DNA of 48,147 nucleotides from an uncultured Alistipes sp. (GCA_947177225.1 CAMWTS010000017.1:1-48147); one strand, 5' to 3'; shown: positions 32,335 through 39,400, numbered from the stretch's first letter. The notes: generated by a model not told the origin, from the letters alone. A program made the numbers and translations.

Positions 32335-32601
32335 TTATTCTGTTAAATATATTTCGCAACTGTCGAAATCAATCTGCCAGCTGCCGTTTTCGGTTTGCTC
32401 CCAGTCATATTTTTCAGCCATTTTGTCCCACCATTGTTGGAATCGTGCACCAGTGGTTCCCATATCTGTCACGAGTCGTTCATATAGTGTTTCGTCGTCG
32501 CCGATGATCTTGGCCAGTTCCGCAAGGCCGTTTCGGCGCTCGAAGAGCGATCGGATCTCGTTGCGCTCTTCGACAGTTACTTTTCCTACCAGTTTTTTCA
32601 T
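32335..32601 (-). CDS. Small accessory protein of CXXX-repeat peptide modification systems
   Basis: The 88-aa soluble protein (MKKLVGKVTVEERNEIRSLF...FQQWWDKMAEKYDWEQ) matches, as far as I recall, the family named 'CXXX repeat peptide modification system protein' that co-occurs with the maturases next to it. It is predicted helical in its first 70 residues, with a short C-terminal strand region and a single Cys. It may bind the precursor or act as a recognition element. It is 4 bp after the maturase-like gene and just before tatA in one operon. Family by recollection, function by context. Confidence 0.7.
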   Translation of the reverse strand: MKKLVGKVTVEERNEIRSLFERRNGLAELAKIIGDDETLYERLVTDMGTTGARFQQWWDKMAEKYDWEQTENGSWQIDFDSCEIYLTE

Positions 32602-32605
32602 AATG

Positions 32606-33553
32606 TTACCAGTTATTGTGTTTTTCGAAAGGATCGTTATAGTCGATCTCGGGTATTGTCACATCGGGCATGAACTCTCCGATGCGTCGTATGCCTTCGA
32701 GGGTTAGGCGACTTGCTTCGCGTTCGATATGCGCTGCTACGCATTGCTCGTGCGACGGAGTGTTGACTTCGAGTGTAGTATGACGGTTGAGCCATACACA
32801 GCGACGACATTGGTATGAGTCGCAGCGACGGCATATGGGTGCATGATCGAGCCGATAGAGTTGCGCATTGCGTATGGATACGCCATTCTCGGGATCGCCG
32901 CACGATTCGTCAGGTGATTCGAGGTAAAATGCCGGACAGATATGGAATTGTCCGTCGGGAGCGAGAGTCAGTGTCTCGTGTCCTGCATTGCAGTTGTTCA
33001 TCGATGTGAGCATCATGCGATCGGTAAGCAGGTTTATCTGTACGGCGTTGCCTGCGAGATACTCCTTTTCGACTATTTCGCCTGTTTTGTGCAACACCTC
33101 GGCATAGGTGGTGAAATCATGTTGAGTAAATGTGTCTATGTCGGTTATGACTATGTTGAGACGCTTGATGATATGCTTGATATGCTCGATGAGCGGTATT
33201 ATGTCCTGCATGCGCGCGCGTCCGGTGCGCAGAATGTATATCTGTTCGCTGCCCCATGCCACATCTGCTGCATGCTCCATTCCGTCGATAACTACAATAT
33301 CTGCATCGGACGTGTCGTCGGCAGTCGACGGTTTGATCTTGGTGTGGTCTATACTATCTATAATGGAGAGATATTCGTCGGGCAGAGATCGTTGAGGATA
33401 TACGAATTGAATGTTGAGATTCTCTTTCATGGCGAAAAGAATTCCCTTGCGCAGATCGCTGGCGGAGATCATGCGCGGTGCGGTATCGGCCGTCGGATAG
33501 TGGCAGAATGAGACAGATGTGTCGTCGAGTTGAATTACGAGGTATTTTAACAT
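32606..33553 (-). CDS. CXXX-repeat peptide maturase (SPASM-like, without CxxxCxxC)
   Basis: The 315-aa protein resembles the family called 'CXXX repeat peptide maturase'. The N-terminal half lacks the radical SAM CxxxCxxC motif; only one Cys (in SFCHYP) occurs before residue about 185. The C-terminal half is cysteine-rich and SPASM-like: NNCNAGHETLTLAPDG, HICPAFY, ESCGDP, then ICRRCDSYQCRRCVWLNR and HEQC. It may bind an auxiliary Fe-S cluster and the peptide and work with the true radical SAM enzyme 3 bp upstream. The gene is part of the leftward operon with the precursors and tatAC. It could instead be a regulator or chaperone of maturation. Confidence 0.75.
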   Translation of the reverse strand: MLKYLVIQLDDTSVSFCHYPTADTAPRMISASDLRKGILFAMKENLNIQFVYPQRSLPDEYLSIIDSIDHTKIKPSTADDTSDADIVVIDGMEHAADVAWGSEQIYILRTGRARMQDIIPLIEHIKHIIKRLNIVITDIDTFTQHDFTTYAEVLHKTGEIVEKEYLAGNAVQINLLTDRMMLTSMNNCNAGHETLTLAPDGQFHICPAFYLESPDESCGDPENGVSIRNAQLYRLDHAPICRRCDSYQCRRCVWLNRHTTLEVNTPSHEQCVAAHIEREASRLTLEGIRRIGEFMPDVTIPEIDYNDPFEKHNNW

Positions 33554-33556
33554 GGA

Positions 33557-34768
33557 TTAGCATTTTACGGTTGTTAGTTTGCTTTGAGGCCGCTCTTCTC
33601 CCATCTGTTCGAGTTTGCGAAACAGCTTGTTCCAGTAGTAGTTGTTGGCTCTTACACGAGCCTTGTGCATCTTGCATATTGCCGTGGCACGCTGGTAAAC
33701 GGTCGAAGTCTCGGCAGCATCGTAGTTTTCGCCCTGACACCATGCACAACCGCTTGCCATTTCGCAGTCGATGCACTCTTGCGGCGATTGCGTGCAGCGG
33801 TCGAGAGTCAGAAACGGTCGCAGTCTGTTTTGATTTATGCCATCGTGAATGTTGCCTATCTTTATGGCTTTTTTCTCTCGTAAAGAGTATTGGGCGAAGC
33901 GGGTGCACGGATAGAAATCTCCGGCGGCATCGATAGCCAGCATGCGTCCTGCGCCGCACCAGTTGCCATTGTCGGTTTTGCTGTCCATAGGCTTGCCTAT
34001 ATCCTCGCTGAAAAACGAGCAAGCGTAATGCCTGTACAGATCATTGTCGATGATGGCATCGGCCAGCGACATTAGTTGGTCTTCGAACAGCCGGTCATCG
34101 CCCGACTGCCATACGTCCTCGAATACGACATTGATATTTACCTCTTTGATGCCAAGCGCATATAGGTGCAACACGCTCTCCTTGATATATGGCAGGTCGA
34201 GGCTGCTAATGGTGACTTTCGTGCCGGCATCGGGAAACTGCGATAACCATAGAGGTATGTTGCGTACTACATCGGCATATGAACCCCGCTCTGCTCCGTC
34301 GACTTTCCAGATTCGGTTCATGTCGTGTTTGCGCTCGGTGCCGTCGATAGTGATACCTATGCTCAGATGTTCGCGATTTTTGGCAATGAACCGTTGTACT
34401 TTCTCCTCGTGGTAGTTTATGCCGTTGGTGGAGAAACTGAATCGGTAGGAATCGAACCAGTGATGATTGCGTCTGAACATTTCGGTTTTCAGGTAATCGC
34501 AGATGCGGTCGATGAGATCGATCTCCAAGAACGGCTCGCCGCCGATAAAGTCCCATATCACAGACTCCTCGGGAAAATCCTGCTCGTGGTCGAGTATGTA
34601 GTCTATGGCTTGTCGGGCGACCTCCCATGGCATACGTTCCTTGGTGTTCTTGCCCACCAGATAGCAATATTTGCAGGCGAGCTGACAATCTTTGGTGACG
34701 ATGAAAGTGATGTTTTTGGCCATGCCTTCCTGCCAGGATTCGGGAGTCTCTTTGATAGAATAATCCAT
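33557..34768 (-). CDS. Radical SAM/SPASM peptide maturase, CXXX-repeat target family
   Basis: The 403-aa protein has the radical SAM motif CQLACKYCY (Cys28, Cys32, Cys35) that holds the SAM-binding [4Fe-4S] cluster, IGGEPFLE (the GGE motif), and a C-terminal SPASM cysteine set (WCGAGRMLAIDAAGDFYPC, RCTQSPQECIDCEMASGCAWC, ICKMHK). This is the architecture of enzymes that build thioether or carbon links in ribosomal peptides. Directly upstream are three Cys-rich precursor genes, so the CxxxCxxx peptides are the expected substrates. The start at 34768 (MDYSIKETPESW) is preferred over the longer frame. Confidence 0.9.
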   Translation of the reverse strand: MDYSIKETPESWQEGMAKNITFIVTKDCQLACKYCYLVGKNTKERMPWEVARQAIDYILDHEQDFPEESVIWDFIGGEPFLEIDLIDRICDYLKTEMFRRNHHWFDSYRFSFSTNGINYHEEKVQRFIAKNREHLSIGITIDGTERKHDMNRIWKVDGAERGSYADVVRNIPLWLSQFPDAGTKVTISSLDLPYIKESVLHLYALGIKEVNINVVFEDVWQSGDDRLFEDQLMSLADAIIDNDLYRHYACSFFSEDIGKPMDSKTDNGNWCGAGRMLAIDAAGDFYPCTRFAQYSLREKKAIKIGNIHDGINQNRLRPFLTLDRCTQSPQECIDCEMASGCAWCQGENYDAAETSTVYQRATAICKMHKARVRANNYYWNKLFRKLEQMGEERPQSKLTTVKC

Positions 34769-34811
34769 AATCTGAGTTTTTACCGGTGCGCAAAAGCGCA
34801 CCGGTGGTGCG

Positions 34812-35066
34812 TTAATACTTGGTTACGCGCGAACACGCACCCTTGCAGGTGGTTTTGCAGGCGTTGTAACAGTTGGTATAACATGTCGTGTTGCAGCCGC
34901 TGCGGCATGTTCCCGAGCAGTTGCCGTTGCAACTCATCGCTTCCGATGCTTTTGCAATTACGGGATTGCTCGCCATAGCCGATATGGCCACAATGGGCAG
35001 GACGGCCTTGGCCGCTCTCTTGAAGAAATCTCTGCGAGATTGAATCTCCTCGTTTCTCTTTTTCAT
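34812..35066 (-). CDS. CXXX-repeat precursor peptide 1 with Tat signal
   Basis: The 84-aa peptide begins with a twin-arginine signal: SRRDFFKRAA (Arg11, Arg12), a hydrophobic stretch (about 20-32) and an AxA-type cleavage site (IAKA at 37-40). The mature part has nine cysteines at exact four-residue intervals, positions 46, 50, 54, 58, 62, 66, 70, 74 and 78 (C-NGN, C-SGT, C-RSG, C-NTT, C-YTN, C-YNA, C-KTT, C-KGA, C-SRV). It should be modified by the adjacent maturases and exported by Tat. It lies 43 bp before the radical SAM gene. Confidence 0.88.
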   Translation of the reverse strand: MKKRNEEIQSRRDFFKRAAKAVLPIVAISAMASNPVIAKASEAMSCNGNCSGTCRSGCNTTCYTNCYNACKTTCKGACSRVTKY

Positions 35067-35093
35067 GTGATTGAGATTTTGTTAAACATTGAA

Positions 35094-35408
35094 TTAATAG
35101 TAGCTTGAATAGCTGCATGATCCTTGGCATGAACCTTGGCACGTCTTGCGGCATGTGCCTGCACATGTATGGTCGCAATTGACTTTGCATGATCCGATAC
35201 AGGTGCGCAGACACCCGGAACTGCACGACCCATAGCACCCCGAGGAACAACCGCCTGCGCAGCCGTAACTGCACCCTGTTGCCATCTCTTTGGCTTTTGC
35301 CACAACCGGATTGCTCGTCAATATCGTTGCGACAACGATGGGCAATGCCGCCTGTGCTGCTCTTTTGAATAAGCTGCGCCGAGAAACTATTTCATCTTTC
35401 TTTTTCAT
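35094..35408 (-). CDS. CXXX-repeat precursor peptide 2 with Tat signal
   Basis: The 104-aa peptide has a twin-arginine signal (SRRSLFKRAA, Arg10 and Arg11), an AxA site (VAKA at 36-39) and fourteen cysteines at perfect four-residue spacing from residue 46 to residue 98, followed by a Ser/Tyr tail. The three residues between cysteines are mostly Gly, Ser, Thr, Lys and Arg. The leader is clearly homologous to that of precursor 1, whereas the number of repeats differs, as expected of a repeat array that expands and contracts. It is 27 bp upstream of precursor 1. Confidence 0.9.
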   Translation of the reverse strand: MKKKDEIVSRRSLFKRAAQAALPIVVATILTSNPVVAKAKEMATGCSYGCAGGCSSGCYGSCSSGCLRTCIGSCKVNCDHTCAGTCRKTCQGSCQGSCSYSSYY

Positions 35409-35420
35409 AGTATTGTTTGT

Positions 35421-35723
35421 TTATAAATTGGTTTTAGCAGTACCATAGCATAATGATCTGCAAGATTGACAAGCAGTTTTGCATGAACCTTTACAGGTGT
35501 ATGGCGAGTATTTGGCTTTTGCTCGGCAGGCAGATGCGCAGCTCGAGCGGCGGCACCCGCTGCTGGTGCCGCCACCACCGGTACCTCCTCCTCCGGAATA
35601 TTCTATGTCGTCACCTTCGCATGATGCCAATGCCGATGGAAGTATGGCCATGGCGATGATGGGTAATGCTGCGTTGACTGCTTTCTTGAAAAACTCGCGG
35701 CGCGATCGAATCTCTTTTTTCAT
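35421..35723 (-). CDS. Degenerate Cys-rich precursor 3 with Tat signal and lipobox
   Basis: The 100-aa peptide has the same twin-arginine signal (SRREFFKKAV, Arg8 and Arg9), but its signal ends LASC (Cys35), a lipobox. It therefore looks like a Tat-exported lipoprotein rather than a freely released peptide. A Gly-rich linker (44-56) leads to eight Cys at 57, 62, 66, 77, 81, 85, 88 and 92, only partly at four-residue spacing. It may be a variant precursor, an immunity or anchoring partner, or a decaying copy. It is 12 bp upstream of precursor 2. Confidence 0.8.
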   Translation of the reverse strand: MKKEIRSRREFFKKAVNAALPIIAMAILPSALASCEGDDIEYSGGGGTGGGGTSSGCRRSSCASACRAKAKYSPYTCKGSCKTACQSCRSLCYGTAKTNL

Positions 35724-35734
35724 AGTATGTGAAT

Positions 35735-36151
35735 TTAGAATGTATATCCGCTGACATATTTTGCCCGATATGTAAATGACTGTCCGAATTGGGAGGTCGA
35801 TATATATAGTGCCTCGCCGGAATCACCCCATAACAGAGTCAAAGTATTGCCGAATCCGTATTGGTACATCTCGAAAAGCCATGCAGAGTCGGACGAGTTG
35901 TATGTATTCATAATCATTAATGGCGAATCTATTTTGCCGACGCTGTTGCTGTATATGTTTACGGTAGCCTGCAATTGTCCGTTAATGGGATTGGTCAGAA
36001 TAGATACGATCATCTTCGAGTCGTCGTAAGTCGGTATTCCGTTTAATTCGGTGACCTGATATACATAAGACGCTCCTCTTTGGGCATAAGCGTGATTGTG
36101 GGAAATTGCCGATAGGACAATGATGAATGATACGATAAGCAGTCTCTTCAT
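35735..36151 (-). CDS. Secreted protein of unknown function heading the peptide operon
   Basis: The 138-aa protein starts with a classical Sec signal peptide (MKRLLIVSFIIVLSAISHNHAYAQ). The mature part of about 114 residues is rich in aromatic, Ser and Asn residues, predicted mostly beta, and contains no cysteine. I recognise no family. It ends 11 bp before precursor 3, so it is almost certainly the first gene of the CXXX/Tat operon. A receptor, immunity or processing function for the peptide product is possible (inference only). Confidence 0.75.
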   Translation of the reverse strand: MKRLLIVSFIIVLSAISHNHAYAQRGASYVYQVTELNGIPTYDDSKMIVSILTNPINGQLQATVNIYSNSVGKIDSPLMIMNTYNSSDSAWLFEMYQYGFGNTLTLLWGDSGEALYISTSQFGQSFTYRAKYVSGYTF

Positions 36152-36200
36152 GACAGAGTAAACTATGCCGGACAGACTCCCCTCGACGGCGGGTTAGTAT

Positions 36201-36428
36201 AAAAAAGAAGTGTGGAGTCCAATAGTTTATCTCTGAGTCGGTTCTGGTAAACCTTAGGAAAATAAACAATACCCCACACCGAATAGTATATATCAGAAAT
36301 GATACGAACTATACACGGTGACGAGTGTTTGTATTATCTATCTCTTCCTTAACTAAATTTACCAGATTTACTCAGAAAGATAGAGCTAAACACTTCTATC
36401 AAAAATATGTCTTGCCGCCCGCGGCGAC
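36201..36428 (-). ncRNA. Structured non-coding RNA, copy A (6S / Bacteroidales-1-like candidate)
   Basis: The RNA of about 228 nt is transcribed leftwards from a consensus promoter (36433-36463). A closing stem AGAAGTGT / ACACTTCT (36397-36390 with 36213-36206) is followed directly by a T6 run (36206-36201) that acts as terminator. Inside are CTGAGT/ACTCAG, TCTGGTAAA/TTTACCAGA, AATAC/GTATT and CACCG/CGGTG stems around a conserved unpaired AAACACTCGT. Copy B at 38703-38932 has the same architecture with changed but still paired stems. The long rod with internal bubbles resembles 6S RNA. No convincing open frame runs through it. Confidence 0.8.
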
Positions 36429-36432
36429 ACGA

Positions 36433-36463
36433 CAAAGATAGAAAATGTTTGGAAAACACGCAA
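36433..36463 (-). promoter_or_regulatory. Promoter of RNA copy A
   Basis: Minus-strand TTG (36463-36461) and TATCTTTG (36440-36433), within a stretch of about 70 bp identical to the promoter of copy B. The identity extends upstream over GCACGACAATACCCC-type sequence, suggesting a conserved upstream activator site. Confidence 0.8.
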
Positions 36464-36636
36464 CACTCTGCGGGGTATTGTCGTGCAAATTTCTGAAAAA
36501 CATTGCACAAATGCAATCTTGATCCGAAAATAATGTTATTCCAAATTGGGGGTTAATGGCTTTTGCGGTTGAATATGCCTGCTCAAAGATTGCGTAGTTG
36601 CGGCGTAGCAAATTTGCCGGTATGGTATGGACTATA
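36464..36636. other. Intergenic DNA between RNA A and the GGGtGRT gene
   Basis: Beyond the promoter-proximal identity with the other RNA copy (to about 36490) I see no gene. A short leftward open frame across 36399-36650 overlaps the RNA promoter and is not credible. Confidence 0.6.
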
Positions 36637-36669
36637 TAAAAACGGGACATGCATATCGCATGTCCCGTT
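36637..36669 (-). terminator. Terminator of the GGGtGRT operon
   Basis: On the minus strand ACGGGACATGC / GCATGTCCCGT with a short GATAT loop is followed by TTTTTATA, about 25 bp after the stop codon. Confidence 0.9.
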
Positions 36670-36691
36670 GTAAAGGTGTCTCGTAAGGAGA

Positions 36692-37693
36692 TTATTTCAT
36701 GGCCTGCTCTACGGCAACGGCAACAGCTACCGTGGCACCTACCATCGGGTTGTTACCCATGCCGAGGAATCCCATCATCTCGACGTGTGCCGGAACAGAT
36801 GAAGAGCCTGCGAACTGAGCGTCAGAGTGCATACGTCCCATGGTGTCGGTCATACCGTAAGAGGCGGGACCTGCTGCCATGTTGTCGGGGTGGAGCGTAC
36901 GACCGGTACCGCCGCCCGAAGCAACCGAGAAATATTTCTTGCCGGCCAATACGCGCTCTTTCTTATAGGTGCCGGCAACAGGGTGCTGGAAACGCGTGGG
37001 GTTGGTCGAGTTACCGGTGATCGATACGTCGACGTCCTCTTTCCACATGATGGCAACGCCCTCGCGAACATCGTCGGCGCCGTAGCAGCGCACCTTCGAA
37101 CGCAGACCGTCAGAGTAGGGGATAGCCTCTACCTCATTCACCTCGCCAGAGTAGTAGTCGAACTCGGTGCGAACATAGGTGAAGCCGTTGATGCGCGAGA
37201 TGATCTGTGCGGCGTCCTTGCCCAGACCGTTGAGGATCACGCGCAGCGGGTTCTTGCGAACGCGGTTTGCCATCTCGGCGATCTTGATGGCACCCTCGGC
37301 GGCAGCGAACGACTCGTGACCTGCGAGGAATGCGAAGCACTGGGTGTCCTCGCGCAGCAGGCGTGCAGCCAGATTACCGTGGCCGATACCAACCTTGCGG
37401 TCGTCGGCAACCGATCCTGCGATGCAGAATGCCTGCAAACCCTCGCCGATGGCCTCGGCAGCGTCGGCAGCCGTAGTGCAGCCCTTCTTGATTGCGATGG
37501 CGGCACCTACCACGTAGGCCCACTTAGCGTTCTCGAAGCAGATGGGCTGAGTCTCCTCGCACATCTTGTAGGGATCGATACCCTTCTCATCGCAGATGGC
37601 CTTCGCCTCCTCGATGCTCTTTATGCCGTATTGTGCAAGCACAGTGTTGATATTGTCGATTCTGCGCTCGTAGCTTTCAAATAAACTTGCCAT
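36692..37693 (-). CDS. GGGtGRT protein
   Basis: The 333-aa protein carries the name-giving SGGGTGRTLHPDNMAAGPASYG segment (about residues 255-278). The family is uncharacterised but widespread in anaerobes and is usually encoded next to a NifU-like scaffold protein, as here (27-bp gap). It has five cysteines, including EAKAICDEKG, KMCEETQPICFENAKW and the later AFCIAG and RCYGADD. There is no signal peptide or membrane helix, so it is cytoplasmic. A role in assembling or using an Fe-S cluster is a fair inference from the partner gene. Confidence 0.93.
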   Translation of the reverse strand: MASLFESYERRIDNINTVLAQYGIKSIEEAKAICDEKGIDPYKMCEETQPICFENAKWAYVVGAAIAIKKGCTTAADAAEAIGEGLQAFCIAGSVADDRKVGIGHGNLAARLLREDTQCFAFLAGHESFAAAEGAIKIAEMANRVRKNPLRVILNGLGKDAAQIISRINGFTYVRTEFDYYSGEVNEVEAIPYSDGLRSKVRCYGADDVREGVAIMWKEDVDVSITGNSTNPTRFQHPVAGTYKKERVLAGKKYFSVASGGGTGRTLHPDNMAAGPASYGMTDTMGRMHSDAQFAGSSSVPAHVEMMGFLGMGNNPMVGATVAVAVAVEQAMK

Positions 37694-37720
37694 AATCTTT
37701 GTTGTGTTTAAGGTTAATAA

Positions 37721-38413
37721 CTACTCCTGACGCGGATCGATATATTTCACAGCCTCCTTGAAACGGCCGTATGAACCCTTCGACTTCTCCAAAGCCTCTG
37801 CCGGCTCGATGCCCTTCTTGATGAACTCCATCATCTTGCCCAGATGCACGAACTCGTAGCCGATGACCTGGTTGTCCTTGTCGAGTGCCATGCGGGTGCA
37901 GTAGCCCTCGGCCATCTCCAAATAGCGCGTACCCTTGGCGTTGGTGCCGAACATCGTACCTACCTGCGAACGCAGGCCCTTGCCCAGGTCTTCGAGCGAA
38001 GCGCCGATCACCAGACCGCCCTCCGAGAAGGCCGACTGTGTACGACCGTAAACGATCTGCTTGAACAGCTCGCGCATGGCGGTGTTGATAGCGTCGCAAA
38101 CAAGGTCGGTGTTGAGTGCCTCCAAGATAGTCTTGCCCGGCAGGATCTCAGATGCCATGGCGGCCGAGTGGGTCATGCCCGAGCAGCCGATGGTCTCGAC
38201 CAAAGCCTCCTCGATGATACCGTCCTTGACGTTGAGCGTCAGCTTGCATGCGCCCTGCTGCGGTGCACACCAGCCGATACCGTGAGTAAGACCCGATATG
38301 TCCTTGATCTCCTTGGCACGTACCCATTTGCCCTCCTCCGGAATCGGAGCCGACTGGTGGTTAGCTCCCTTCTTCACGCAACACATCTGTTGCACTTCGT
38401 GTGAGTAAATCAT
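37721..38413 (-). CDS. NifU-like iron-sulfur cluster assembly scaffold
   Basis: The 230-aa protein has a NifU/IscU N-terminal-like domain with GIGWCAPQQGACKLTLNVKDGIIEEALVET and GCSGMTHSAAMASEIL (scaffold cysteines), followed by NTDLVCDAINTAMRELF and a C-terminal region around LDKDNQVIGYEFVHLGKMMEFIKKG. It is the usual partner of the GGGtGRT protein. MIYSHEVQQMCCVKKG at 38413 is the start; a longer frame adds unrelated residues. A TAACTTTG -7 box lies at 38478-38485, giving a leader of about 60 nt. Confidence 0.88.
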   Translation of the reverse strand: MIYSHEVQQMCCVKKGANHQSAPIPEEGKWVRAKEIKDISGLTHGIGWCAPQQGACKLTLNVKDGIIEEALVETIGCSGMTHSAAMASEILPGKTILEALNTDLVCDAINTAMRELFKQIVYGRTQSAFSEGGLVIGASLEDLGKGLRSQVGTMFGTNAKGTRYLEMAEGYCTRMALDKDNQVIGYEFVHLGKMMEFIKKGIEPAEALEKSKGSYGRFKEAVKYIDPRQE

Positions 38414-38666
38414 AGTTTGTAAAAGTTTTAATTTATTGTATGTGAAAACATTGCCATACATATTCCGTAAACTGCCGCAAAGTTACGAAAAACAATCGGT
38501 TTTTCGTACTCCGATGCTCGAAATTTTCGTTTCGAAATGGCCGCTGCGGCGAATAATGTTTTTCGGCGGCGAAACGATACTGCAAGTTGAAGTAATATAT
38601 TTTATGTTCAATATTGTTTTTTAGAAATATTCGTGTCAAATTTGCACGACAATACCCCGCAGAGTG

Positions 38667-38697
38667 TTGCGTGTTTTCCAAACATTTTCTATCTTTG
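38667..38697 (+). promoter_or_regulatory. Promoter of RNA copy B
   Basis: TTG 38667-38669, 20-bp spacer, TATCTTTG 38690-38697. The surrounding 70 bp are essentially identical, in inverted orientation, to the copy A promoter. Confidence 0.8.
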
Positions 38698-38702
38698 TCG
38701 TG

Positions 38703-38932
38703 TCGCCGTAGGCGGCAAGACATATTTTTTTGATAGAAGTGTTTAGACTTTATCCTTTGTAGGGAATCTCGCAAATTCATACATACACAGGGATAGGCAA
38801 TACGAACACTCGTCACCGTATGTGGATATATCGTCTTCGATATACTCTTCGGTGTGGGGTATTGTTTATTTGTGTATAGGTTTTGCGAGAACCTCCTGCG
38901 AGATAAACTAATCTGCCTCACACTTCTTTTTT
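38703..38932 (+). ncRNA. Structured non-coding RNA, copy B (6S / Bacteroidales-1-like candidate)
   Basis: The RNA of about 230 nt has the same plan as copy A: closing stem AGAAGTGT / ACACTTCT followed by T6, inner stem CTCGCAAA / TTTGCGAG where copy A has CTGGTAAA / TTTACCAG (both pair, sequence differs), AATAC-type/GTATT, and CACCG / CGGTG around the conserved AACACTCGT. The shared core AACACTCGTCACCGT and GGTGTGGGGTATTGTTTAT is identical while the flanks drift, which is the mark of a functional RNA. The terminator lies 50 bp before the dispanin-like gene. Confidence 0.8.
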
Positions 38933-38981
38933 GCTAACGGCCGCGGCGGGGCAGTGTCGGCGCTATACAACTCAAACTTTT

Positions 38982-39359
38982 ATGGCACTACTTACATGTC
39001 ATGAGTGCGGCGGCAAGGTGTCGTCCGAAGCCGCACAGTGCCCGCATTGCGGAGCGAAGGTCAAGAACGAACAGACCGATATTGCCGAATCTAAAACTGT
39101 CGCAAACGCGACAACGACTCAGTCCAAGCCGGACAATTGGCTTACATGGTCGATACTCTCTACATTGTTATGTTGTCTGCCGTTGGGCGTTGTAGGCATT
39201 GTTTACGCATCGAAAGTCGATTCGGCTTGGTATGCCGGTCGATATGATGAAGCACTTGCCGCGGCCGATAAGGCCAAAACATTTACCCTTATATCGGCCG
39301 GAGTCGGTATTGCGGTATCCGCACTCTACTTTATAGCCATATTGGCAAGCAGCATATGA
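38982..39359 (+). CDS. Zinc-ribbon plus CD225/dispanin-like membrane protein, copy 1
   Basis: The 125-aa protein has an N-terminal zinc ribbon (CHECGG...CPHCGAK), a polar linker (25-50) and a CD225/dispanin-type region with two helices (NWLTWSILSTLLCCLPLGVVGIVYASKVDSAWYAGRYDEAL and LISAGVGIAVSALYFIAIL). Bacterial members are found widely with no established role. MALLTCHECGG at 38982 is used because the upstream extension lies in the RNA terminator. A tandem paralogue follows 41 bp later. Confidence 0.85.
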   Translation: MALLTCHECGGKVSSEAAQCPHCGAKVKNEQTDIAESKTVANATTTQSKPDNWLTWSILSTLLCCLPLGVVGIVYASKVDSAWYAGRYDEALAAADKAKTFTLISAGVGIAVSALYFIAILASSI

Positions 39360-39400
39360 TAATTGCCGGTATGATTTATTAATTTTGAAAAAGTAAGTTT

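Noticed and set aside
38433..38921. Leftward open frame of 162 codons upstream of the NifU-like gene
   Set aside because: It runs antisense through the promoter and body of RNA copy B, and its counterpart at copy A is not conserved as an open frame.
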